From Batillaria attramentaria (lineage: Eukaryota > Mollusca > Gastropoda > Batillariidae): DNA of 64,000 nucleotides. The stretch spans positions 22,501 to 86,500 of the forward strand of contig JACVVK020000532.1 in assembly GCA_018292915.2 (NCBI GenBank), in the 5' to 3' direction. The position numbers and the translations under genes are program-made. This document shows positions 54,970-64,000 of this stretch, piece after piece. Within the stretch, counting starts at the first letter, position 1; the number at the start of each line of letters is the position of its first letter. Below the pieces are notes generated by a model that worked only from the letters and a program-made list of their open reading frames with translations, was not told where the DNA came from and ran no database searches.

Positions 54970-55455
54970 AGTGAGAGTGTTGTCCATGTGAGGCCGGTAC
55001 CAGTCCCTGAGTTTGTTCACCAACACTGGCAGCAGACGGACGTCATCACGCACTCTACAACACACTTCTCGGTAATCGGAAGGAGGGTAAAATGTATTAT
55101 CAAGGATGTCAGCTGCTATATGTAGAGGACTGTCTGTTGTATCGTCGTCCCTGACTGACCTGTTGTCTGACTCAAGTCCCTCCACTATCACATCACACAG
55201 CAGATCAATGATCCCGGTCTTCACCAGGCGCTCGGCAGCTGTCTTCTTCTGACGTTTGTCTTTCCCACACAAGCTACTCTTGAAATCCTCGCACGCCTTT
55301 TGTATTTCTTTAAAACGATGACACACGTCCCTTGTGTACGACCCATCCTGATCCCGCCTCACAATGCCGATAGTGTTTGTGTAGAGAGTGGAGAGAGTAG
55401 CGAGGTGTTTCCGGATAACTTCAGGTAGATTCACACTCTTCATCTTCTCCATCAT
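54970..55455 (-). CDS. Gene B exon 1, shortened start
   Basis: 486 bp from ATG at 55455 (MMEKMKSVNLPEVIRKHLA) to donor GTAAGT after 54970. Against gene A, the upstream part has a 2-bp deletion (near 55505) and a 1-bp insertion (near 55432), so the old start MAGQPNPP at 55691 is out of frame with the helical part. A TAA sits five codons before ATG 55455, so this ATG is the first usable one in frame. The loss removes the disordered N-terminus of about 90 residues but keeps the helical region (KTGIIDLLCDVIVEG, DVRLLPVLVNKLRDWY). Confidence 0.6.
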
Positions 55456-55691
55456 CCTGTTCGTAATTTACATCTCCAGGCAGGTCTGGTTCCCATGGTA
55501 ACGGATGAGGCTGGACCGCTGCCAGACACTGCACCTTGCATTCGTGTAGCCCCTAGATACTGTTGCCTGGCAACGAATGAATGCTGGTCAGGCTGAGACT
55601 GACTGGTCAGCAAACCGTGGTCAGTTTCAGTGTGAACCTGTGACGTCGGATAATTCATTTGAAAGAAAGGGGGGTTGGGTTGTCCGGCCAT
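55456..55691 (-). pseudogene. Former N-terminal part of the gene B first exon
   Basis: MAGQPNPPFFQMNYPTSQ onward matches gene A residues 1-68, then the frame departs at the 2-bp deletion and ends at 55452. It could still be a short upstream ORF on the gene B mRNA. Confidence 0.65.
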
Positions 55692-57277
55692 CAGTGTTGA
55701 CTGTGTAGTTCCGAAACTTGAAACGGTTGACGTCAGTCTTGTTCACACACCACAAAAGCACGTGTCCCGGCCAGCACTTGAAGTGAATTAGTTTTGTCAG
55801 CGATGCAGTGTGTACAGTAACGCAGCAAGTAATCAGTGAATGTCAAGACAGGAAGTCACGGCAGTTAGCTCCGCGAAGCCTGAATGCATTGAGTCCCCTT
55901 CAGTGGGTATAATTCGATTAATACCAGTCACATTCAGCTTCACGGTCGACGACATTGAAAAGAAGTTTTTGCAAGTGCAAACTGACACAATGATTCATCG
56001 TCAATGCTGTTTTAAAATTAAATACTACACTTTGAGGTTACGCGCTCAATTCGTGTATGCTAAGTCTCCTTTGAATATATACCATACTGGTCGGGTCCAC
56101 AACACAGCTTGCAATCTGTTGGCTGATGAAGTCACCTGAAGTTTAAAACCCCAAACCGACTGTCGGCTAGCCAGCTCATGCAGTCACAGCGAACCGACTC
56201 GAAGTGATCAGTACACTGTCAAACACACTGTATACGTTTGAATCACTGATACTAGTAAAGTATATTACACAAAATGCCTACAACAAGGAAATATGTTCAC
56301 CCGATCATGTCCGTGCATAGAAATGTCTACTCATAGATGAAAATGACTAGTCAATGGGGATTCCCGATCTTCCCTTTCTTTCTGTCAGCACAGTGAGCCA
56401 GTCTAGTCAAGTGGCGATACGTTAACGCGCGTAATGAATATTCATGTCGTCGAGCACACTTCGCTGGCTGGCTGAGCGTTTGAGGAGAGAGCCGAAAACT
56501 GAAACTGACCGTCCGACCACCACTGAAATAAACAATGACAACTGACGAAACTGTTTGAACCTGAAGTTGATCTTCTTGAGACAGATTCGACGTGAGCTGC
56601 ATCAAAAGTATTTATCATCCGGTAAAATTATCATTATGAAATTAATCGCCTTGGATACAGAACCGTTCAGACCGGTGGTAATAGTCTCAATACGCATGAC
56701 ACAAGTGACAGGCAGACAACAACGTGTGGAAAGCTTTTCATCGAATGTGCTGAATTTGCATCAGAATCAGTGACTGGGTCACATTAGAGACCATTGTGGT
56801 GACTGACTGTGACCGGCGTGTAAGTTGTTCTAGAAGCGTACCGCGTACTGAGCAGACGACATTATTTGGTTGCAGACTGCGGACCAGCATGACGGCGCTG
56901 ATTGGTGGCTATTTTTTTTATCAGCTCCCAGTCTGTTCCAACATGGACCGTAGGCTCAAAGAAAGTCGTAATTCTCTAATATTTGAAGCCACAAAGTCAC
57001 AAAAACGGTCGCTATCAGGCCCCGGCAAATGAACCCTTTCTCTATCTGGCGAACAGCCTTAGAGTTTCGCGGCGGAAAGCGGTAGTGTTTCATCTCAGCG
57101 GCGTTACGAACATAGCGGCTCATCATGTTCATACATTGAAGTGACACAGTACTATAAAAATCGACATTTCTGGCGAGACAAGTCACGATATTGTGACTGT
57201 GACTGTGAAAGTTCAGTAGTGTAGTGGGGCGATACCAGTACTGTATAGTTCCTGCATTATATCATTTAATGTAGTTT
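55692..57277. other. Intergenic block upstream of gene B
   Basis: Matches 5972-7560 almost base for base. It holds the putative promoter side of gene B and no supported gene. Confidence 0.5.
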
Positions 57278-57335
57278 TTGGCTCACTTGTGTAACAAAGT
57301 GAGTCTATGTAATAACCCTCCGTCGTCTGTCTGTG

Positions 57336-57386
<51 letters not shown>

Positions 57387-59036
57387 GTGTCCGCAGTAAA
57401 CCTTAACACTGGCATTTTCTCAGAAACTATGAGCAGCAGAGGCACCAAACTTGGCAAGCTGATAGACAGCCATAAGACCTTTCACAACATACTATATTGA
57501 TTGACCTTGACCCAAGGTCAAGGTCACTAAAGCTGTCTGTTTGGAAATTTTACATTGGCATTTTCTCAGAATTTAGAATAGCCAGAGACATCAAACTTAG
57601 CATGGCGATGGATATTGACAACACCTTTACTGACATACCTGTATTAAGTGACTTTGAATCAAGGTCAAGGCCATACAAGCTGTTTTGCGGAAAACCTTCC
57701 AAAACCTTAACATTGGCATTTTCTCAGAAACAATAAACAGCAGAGGCACCAAACTTGGCAAGCTGATAGACAGCCATAAGACCTTTCAAAACATACTATA
57801 ATGATTGACCTTGACCCAAGGTCAAGGTCACTAAAGCTGTCTGTTTGGAAATTTTACATTGGCATTTTCTCAGAATTTAGAATAGCCAGAGACATCAAAC
57901 TTAGCATGGCGATGGATATTGACAACACCTTTACTGACATACCTGTATTAAGTGACTTTGAATCAAGGTCAAGGCCATACAAGCTGTTTTGCGGAAAACC
58001 TTCCAAAACCTTAACATTGGCATTTTCTCAGAAACAATGAACAGCAGAGGCACCAAACTTGGCAAGCTGATAGACAGCCATACGACCTTTCAAAACATAC
58101 CATAATGACTGACCTTGACCTAAGGTCAGGGTCACTAAAGCTGTCTGTTTGGAAATTTTACATTGGCATTTTCTCAGAATCTAGAAAAGCCAGAGACATC
58201 AAACTTTGCATGATAATAGACATTGACGACACATTTACTGACATACCTGTATTAGGTGACTTTGAATCAAGGTCAAGGCCATACAAGCTGTTTTGCGGAA
58301 AACCTTCCAAAACCTTAACATTGGCATTTTCTCAGAAACAATAAACAACAGAAGCACCAAACCTGGCAAGCTGATAAACAGCAGCAAGACCTTTCAAGAC
58401 TTACCATTTTGAATGACCTTGACTGAAGGTCAAGGTCGTCAAAGATGTGTAATTGGAAATTTAAAATTGCCATTTTCTCAGAATGTAGTGGTACCAGAGG
58501 CATCAAACTTTGCATGGCATGATAGACATTGACAAAACCTGTACTGGCATAACCTGTACTGGCATACTTGTATTCAATTTCCTTGGGTCAAGGTCAAGGC
58601 CATTCAAGATGTTTTGTGGAGACTTTAACGTTAGCATTTCCTTGGAAACAACAAACAGCAGCAAGGCACAATGATAGGCAGCAAAGAGACCTATGCAGAC
58701 ATACCCATTTGAGTGACCCTGACTCAAGGTCAAGGTCATTACAGCTGTCTGTTGTGAAATTTTACATTACCATTTGCACAGAAACTACAAAAATTAGAGT
58801 TATCAAATTTGGCATAATGATAGTCACTGATAAGCTCTTCACTTACAGATCTCATTTGAATGACCTTGACCCAAGGTCAAGGTCATAGAAGCTGTCCTGG
58901 GAAAACTGTTATGTTGCCATTTGCTGTTTTCTTAGGAACTATGAACACAAGACACCTTATTTCGTGAAAGCTAGTGATAAGAGCTTTAGAAACATACTCT
59001 TTTGAATGACCTTGACCCATCTCACAAGTGAGCCAA
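57278..59036 (+). mobile_element. 1.76-kb satellite-carrying element with 14-bp inverted ends
   Basis: Left end TTGGCTCACTTGTG and right end CACAAGTGAGCCAA are perfect inverted repeats. Copy 1 of the block (near 7555) lacks the whole segment, so it is an insertion. The inside is (GTCT)n at 57325-57386 followed by satellite monomers. It may extend to about 59059, where GGAGGCTTTGCTCC forms a small hairpin. It has no coding capacity. Relatives lie at 21034 and 22834. Confidence 0.85.
57400..59010 (+). repeat. Satellite array, about 152-bp monomer and 304-bp dimer
   Basis: Three nearly identical 304-bp units begin at equal steps (matching points 57497, 57801, 58105), each made of two related halves of about 152 bp, followed by more diverged monomers. 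Each monomer has ACATTGGCATTTTCTCAG, a CAGAG-CACCAAACTTGGC-like block and a box TGACCTTGA…CAAGGTCAAGGTCA. Open frames of 79 codons repeat with the unit and are not genes. Confidence 0.95.
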
Positions 59037-59884
59037 GGAGGCTTTGCTCCTCTAGTTATGTATAGTGTGTGTATGGAGTGTGACTGCGATTACAGAATGG
59101 ACAACACCAAGGTAAAGTTCTAATGACGTATTTGTTTTTAAATAAAACTTAAAATAGCAATAAACCCTAACCGTGCTTGTTCTGTATTTATACATTGACT
59201 AAACCTTAAAAAAAATCAAATATTTATACTAATGTGGTAAAATGGTGACTATGAATGTTCACTGAGTAGGCGATAAAAGTACTACAGAGTGACTGTAAAC
59301 GTAAAGTGGCACTGTATGATAGTCGACTTGTCTGGGTGATACGTGTATTGTACTGTGACTTTAAACGTTGAGTGGCAATGTATAATTTATGGCGATACCT
59401 GGTAAACATGAAGTGGTCGCCGCGTTAGTATATCAGTATTTCCCACTCCATGCAGCCGGCAGTTCAGTGTCACATTAATTTATAGTCTGTGCACTGGACA
59501 GCAGGGTCCGTATGTAGAACTCGAGGTTAATTTAACCCACGGCTACTGGCCTAACCCAGACTAGGACAAAAGAAACTCCAAAACAAAATTAAATAAAAAA
59601 AACAGGAAGCGAAGAAAGAAAGACAACAATCCTTCTATGACGGCATAGGCACCTTGCTGGAATGGACCCGCTTCCTGATTTAAAAAAAAATTACCCTAGA
59701 GCTAGTTTAGTTCGAGGTTAGACTCTAACCCCGGGCTAAACTCCCTAACCCCGACTTTTACATGCGGGCCGAAAGCGGCAATGTCGAGGCCGAGTACGCC
59801 TACTATGCTGCAGGTGGGAACACGTTGGAAACCTGTACACGATAACTCGCATATCGATCGGTTGTGGCTGACGCCATGACACGG

Positions 59885-60240
59885 ATGCGCTGCTCTTGTG
59901 TTGAGCTAAGTGTAGCAGTCACAACGAATGTCGACACCTATAGAGTATACAGTGCGCTGTTCTTGTGTTGAGCTAAGTGTAGCATCTGATGTCACAAGGA
60001 ATGTCGACGCCTATAGCTATACAGTGTGCTGTTCTTGTGTTGAGCTAAATATAGTATGTCACAACGAATGTCGACGCCTATAGACTACACAGTGTGCTGT
60101 TCTTGTGTTGTGCTAAGTGTAGCATCTGATGTCACAAGGAATGTCGACGCCTGTAGCTATACAGTGTGCCGTTCTTGTGTTGAGCTAAATATAGTATGTC
60201 ACAACGAATGTCGACGCCTATAGACTACACAGTGCGCTGC
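59885..60240. repeat. Minisatellite, units of about 78-88 bp
   Basis: Five units of GTCACAA(C/G)GAATGTCGACGCC, TATAG…CTACACAGTG, then CTGTTCTTGTGTTGAGCTAA. Two alternating unit lengths (with and without GCATCTGAT) give a higher-order pattern A-B-A-B. Confidence 0.9.
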
Positions 60241-60726
60241 GAAATGTCGTCACACACATGAACATTTCAGTTTGACAGCCGGTATTAGTGTTTTGGGAGC
60301 ACAGACGTGAACGCCACAAAACCGACATTTACTCTTGTGTTGAACGATGTGCAATGTCAGAACTGACAAAGCCTGTGTAGTGACTACAGTGAGATACACG
60401 CATGAATGCTTATTTCACAGCGCTGTTATTTAGCTGTTGACACAGACGTGGAGACATTGTGACCAACCGACAACAGCCATACAGTGTAGACGGGGAAATC
60501 AGTCTATAATTGTCTCTTCCTTCAGACCAACCACAAAGCAAGATCTACATCGCTACCGACTTATTGGTGCTGGACCACCATTGTATTGTCAGTAACTAAC
60601 AATGGAGATTGGAAGTTTTCACGCTTTGATGAACACCGCCATCTCTCTCTGCGTTTTGTGTCTGTCTAGTCTTATGGATGTCTAGTCTTGCATGAAAGAT
60701 GAAGCGGCCATCTTTTGTTGTTATAC

Positions 60727-60913
60727 CTGACTAACGCACGTATTAACCCGGCGACTTGGTGACCAGACTCCATCCAGGCCGCTTGCAGAGTGGCATGTAA
60801 AGAGTCAGTGAATGACTGACGACAGAACACATGAACATCAGGATTCTTGTGATCCTGACCAGCAGTGAAACAAACGGCGCTGAGGGACAGGAAGGAGTAT
60901 GCACGGGCTTCTT
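60727..60913 (-). CDS. Candidate isolated exon of an ARM-like protein
   Basis: On the minus strand, after CCTTGTCACCAG, the frame reads EEARAYSFLSLSAVCFTAGQ, then HVFCRQSFTDSLHATLQAAW and GHQVAGLIRALV, up to GTATAA. ARAYSFLSLS resembles the ARM-helix start YAALTLAHIV of the E3 exons. Composition is protein-like and the frame is open through 187 bp. No neighbours were found, so it may belong to gene B's far 5' end or to a gene off the right side, or be a relic. Confidence 0.4.
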
Positions 60914-61039
60914 CTGGTGACAAGGCAAACAATATCACTTACATCGACATGACAGACCTCCACGTCATACACAACAATATCTGATACGGTAACTCACAAC
61001 ATGTTCATCAGGGGACTAAACTGAAGCGGACTTCATAAA

Positions 61040-61190
61040 ACTGAATGCACTGTGTGGTGAGCGGTGGACTTTCAATATTCCGGTGGTGAGTTCAAATCCT
61101 GGCTGAGAGCCAGAACATGCCGGGTTTTTTCGTTGTTCCGTCGTTGATGCCACTATGACTTTGCGGAAAAGGACGGTAAAGTCTTTACGT
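61040..61190 (+). mobile_element. Diverged tRNA-derived SINE
   Basis: GGTGAGCGGTGGACTTTCAA, GGTGAGTTCAAATCCTGGC (B box) and TTTTCGTTGTTCCGTCG with GGAAAAGGACGGTAAAG follow the plan of the 22084 SINE with many changes. The tail piece at 61468-61510 (GTGGAAAAGGACGTTAAACC then CACCCA repeats) is a separate, 5'-truncated copy. Confidence 0.7.
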
Positions 61191-62116
61191 TTGGAATAAG
61201 TTCTTAGGGGGAAAAAGTGCCGCTTACAAAGCTCTATTCCTGATTGCCAAATGATGAGATGTTCCTTTTGACCATGGCGACCATTTTCATGACTTTGCGG
61301 CTTCTAACAGTAGAGAAATATGACTTTCTATGGCCTAACGCCAAGTCGCTAAAATACCCACCAATCAGCGGTGTCTAGCTGATATTCAGTCATCTGATTA
61401 GTACGCATTACGCTTCTACATACGTAGATCTCGAGTCACCACCATAGTTCACATGCTGCGTCGTGTCATGTGGTGGAAAAGGACGTTAAACCCCAAACAC
61501 CCACCCACCCCACCCGTGTCCCAAGTGACTGATTCTCCTGCACAGCTTCAGCGCATTCGAGGAACAGTTTTTTTTTATAGCATTGTTGTATGCTTGACAA
61601 ACGTATTGAGATTTTCAACACGGAACCAGCCAAGCTGTGAAGTTTGTACTGTGTGATATTACAGGGAAGCATTATCTGCATACAAGTTAGCGATCCGGCG
61701 AACACTGACAACGTCTCCCATTACTTTCATTTTAGCGAAGTCACAATGTGCCCGTGTAGGCTGGTGAAATATTTATGATGCAATTATCGAGTACCCTCAG
61801 GGGCGTGAAGAATACATTGTCACAGTGTCGATAACCACGACGGAATACACTGCTTGTGTGTTAAAGCGACTCCACACACACTAGCAAACAAAATTGAATA
61901 CAATTCAACGCCCTCTATTGGTGACTGAATTGGTTCCTTTGTGTGTTCATTTGTTTACAAACCACATCACACTGCCAAGAGTGTTTAGACAACAGTTAGA
62001 GCAAAAGCATTTCTGATGAGCTTTTCGTGAACGATTTCGTCAGAACGTTACATGGGCTTGAGCAAGCCTTTCTCAGTGTCACTAACACTGATGATGTACT
62101 TCAGTTTAGTTGAGAC

Positions 62117-62493
62117 CAGGGCCGGATCCAGGGGGGGGTTCCACAGGTTCTGGAACCCCCCCCTGCAAATGACATGTACCTGTAGATGGACGTTTTTTGT
62201 TTTTTTTGTTTTTGTTTTTTTTTTTTAATCCATGTCAGCCGGGACCCAAATTTATTCATGGTCAAATCCGATGAGAAAAGTGGTACCCCCCCCCCCCTTC
62301 CGCCCTCGGAGCGCACCCATCCGATGCCGATAACAGAAAAGATTACAATCTTGTCTACAAACCTTGATAAACAGCTTAGACATAGGCTTTCAAGCTGTCC
62401 TGATGCCCCCTGCACCCCCATTGGGGGAGACCCCCAAACCCCCCCCAAAAAATTTTGGAACCCCCCCCTTCTATACCCCTTGATCCGGCCCTG
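62117..62493. mobile_element. 377-bp MITE with 12-bp inverted ends and 5-bp target duplication
   Basis: Ends CAGGGCCGGATC and GATCCGGCCCTG are perfect inverted repeats. GAGAC flanks both sides (62112-62116 and 62494-62498). Copy 1 at about 7975 has the empty site with a single GAGAC, which proves the borders. Inner sequence has G/C runs near both ends that pair further. Non-coding. Confidence 0.95.
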
Positions 62494-63097
62494 GAGACAG
62501 TCTTCAAGTCATGCATCGGTCAGAAACTGAGAACCCGGTAAGAACTTCAAACAGGATCTGTTTAGACCATTAACTTCATATCATAGGACGGCGGTGAAAA
62601 TTAACAAGGTGCACAGTTTGTATATCTGTGTCTGAATGTTGGTGCTGTTCGGTGGTAGCTGTGGGCGGAGAGAGGGGAGGGAATCTGCAGTGTGCAACGA
62701 ACACCAAGAAAACAGTTGTTTCCCTTGGTCTGCAGCTAAAGCACATTCAACACAGAGGGAGCGCGGAGAGCAGTTTTTTGCAGTATCTACACTTCTGCAC
62801 TCTCTGCTGGCGATGCATGTCTCAAATGCACGACTATTCTGTATTGTACTGTACTTATAACAGGGAAGCATTTTAAAGGTGACTATATGCCGCCTGAGGC
62901 TAATAGGGAATATATAGAAATTTTGAGGCCTCGTGCATTTGTGGTCTTTGGCCTCAACTGATAGTGATGCTCACTTTAAAGGTGAGTAAACTGCACGGCG
63001 ACATAGAGCAATACGGAAGAACTCAGTGCAGCCATTAAACGCTCCTATCGAATGTCGAAACAGATAATATCTGACGCAAAAAAAGCTCAGATCAGCT

Positions 63098-63289
63098 ATG
63101 GCAACATCTAGTGGTCTGTTTGGGTTTGGGATGGCCTTGATCGCACTGTTTGGAGGCGCTTTTGTTATAGGCTGCGTGTGTGGGTACCTGTGGTACGTCC
63201 GGAGCAGACAGAAGGATAGAGAACGAGTGAATCCTGAGAGAAAAACGACCACAACAGACTGTGGTGACGGAAGAGAGACAACACAGTGA
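63098..63289 (+). CDS. Small single-pass membrane protein, 63 aa, copy 2
   Basis: ATG at 63098 to TGA at 63289. Membrane span GLFGFGMALIALFGGAFVIG then CVCGYLW, stop-transfer RSRQKDRER, Thr-rich tail. In this copy the ATG of the frame at 63053 is out of frame by one A, which fixes this ATG as the shared start. An AATAAA at about 63606-63611 could end the transcript. Same alternatives as for copy 1. Confidence 0.55.
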   Translation: MATSSGLFGFGMALIALFGGAFVIGCVCGYLWYVRSRQKDRERVNPERKTTTTDCGDGRETTQ

Positions 63290-63328
63290 TGCTGACATAA
63301 TTATACACAATGTAAACTAAGCAAATTA

Positions 63329-63330
<2 letters not shown>

Positions 63331-63387
<57 letters not shown>
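63331..63387. repeat. (GT)n microsatellite
   Basis: GT tract equivalent to 8797-8868. Confidence 0.97.
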
Positions 63388-63390
<3 letters not shown>

Positions 63391-63499
63391 AGTTGGGTGC
63401 GTGCGCGAGAGAGAGAGAGAGAGAAGGGGAGGAGGGGTGTGTGTGAAAGTACGCGTGCAGCTGTATTAAATCTGCAGATTATTTTTTTTTCCTCCAATG

Positions 63500-64000
63500 T
63501 TTGTCTTATTGGTGTTAATTTGTATCCGTATTGTTTGAACATTGTAGGATATTTTCTGGCGTGTAATCAAAAGACTACATTTGCACTGTCGAACTGTATA
63601 TTATGAAATAAATTCAAACATTTCTGTATTCATGGTGTTAATGTTGTAAGAGCCCGCCCCCCCCCCCTCCACCCACCCACCCACCCAGCCCCCGCCTCCA
63701 CACCTCTCTGTCTCTCTGTCTCTGTCTCTCTGCTTAAAAGACGGTGAACACTGTGTGAATGATTTGCATTTTTATTTCTTGAATGAAATTTTCACCGGTC
63801 ACAACTGCCCTATTCCACAGTGCATGAATAATCAATAATTGTACATCTGCATTAGCAACAACAATAACAAAAATGTCATCAGAAAAACTCACTCATGAAC
63901 ATTCTCACGAGATTTTCTCCCCACAAGTTTGAAAACTGCAAAATTCCTGCAGTTTATTATTTTGCGGTATAGCAGCCGTTTTAGCGTTGTCCATTTTTCG
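63500..64000. other. Right flank of the duplicated block
   Basis: C-rich tract (63655-63700) with CCCACCCACC and (TCTG)-like repeats. No gene or tRNA recognised. Confidence 0.5.

Larger units (their letters stand above)
59300..61940. other. 2.6-kb segment present only in copy 2 of the large block
   Basis: Copy 1 passes directly from the equivalent of 59290 to that of 61942 (near 7795). The segment holds a minisatellite, a candidate exon and SINE pieces. It was either inserted here or lost from copy 1. Confidence 0.75.

Noticed and set aside
57497..58344. Three identical 79-codon frames
   Set aside because: They recur with the 304-bp satellite unit and have no independent support.
57400..59010. 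CRISPR-like regular spacing of repeats
   Set aside because: Units are tandem with no unique spacers, and the DNA is from an animal.

Overview
The window is animal genomic DNA. There are no bacterial operons, coding is split into short exons with GT–AG borders, long (CA/GT)n and (CT/GA)n tracts are frequent, and there are tRNA-derived SINEs, MITEs and a Tc1/mariner fragment. The repeat style, including a satellite carrying TGACCTTGA/TCAAGGTCA boxes, suggests a lophotrochozoan and probably a marine gastropod. That taxonomic call is an inference.

The layout is dominated by duplication. (1) About 1.03-9.0 kb and 51.43-63.5 kb are direct repeats of one block. (2) About 33.9-39.6 kb and 45.8-50.8 kb are direct repeats of another. 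(3) A third partial copy of the first block lies at 43.4-44.3 and 45.55-45.8 kb. Mobile elements that differ between copies (377-bp MITE, 1.76-kb satellite element, 2.6 kb of extra DNA) mark insertions after duplication.

Genes read mainly on the minus strand and belong to one unrecognised family of ARM/HEAT-like helical-repeat proteins. Gene A (5971 down to 1552, running off the left edge) has four exons that join in phase into 364 codons. Gene B (55455 down to 26223) starts with the paralogous exons, continues through tandem three-exon modules, and ends in a Ser/Pro-rich exon, a coiled coil, an 11-residue repeat, a BEN domain and a Lys-rich tail. Nearly all its introns are phase-compatible. 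The three-exon module (here called Y, L, S) is symmetric (enters and leaves in phase 1), so copies can be added or skipped without changing the frame. Several copies are broken: a stop in the Y exon at 39.4 kb, a 1-bp loss in the S exon at 35.0 kb, a truncated Y exon at 46.2 kb, and two indels in the first exon at 55.5 kb. Gene B is therefore either one long gene with skipped dead exons or the remains of two or three fused tandem genes.

On the plus strand, each copy of the large block ends with a conserved 63-codon ORF for a small single-pass membrane protein (8564-8755 and 63098-63289).

Between the genes, about 11.7-23.2 kb holds no convincing protein gene but an unusual array. The near-palindrome TAGCGTCCGCTA occurs seven times exactly, once inverted and once with one mismatch. 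Five of the copies sit beside a repeated cassette that, on the minus strand, reads motif, then a TATA-like box, then a GTATG splice-donor-like block. This is the best candidate for a previously undescribed system: an array of small promoter/first-exon or non-coding RNA units. The rest is introns, SINEs, satellites and simple repeats.
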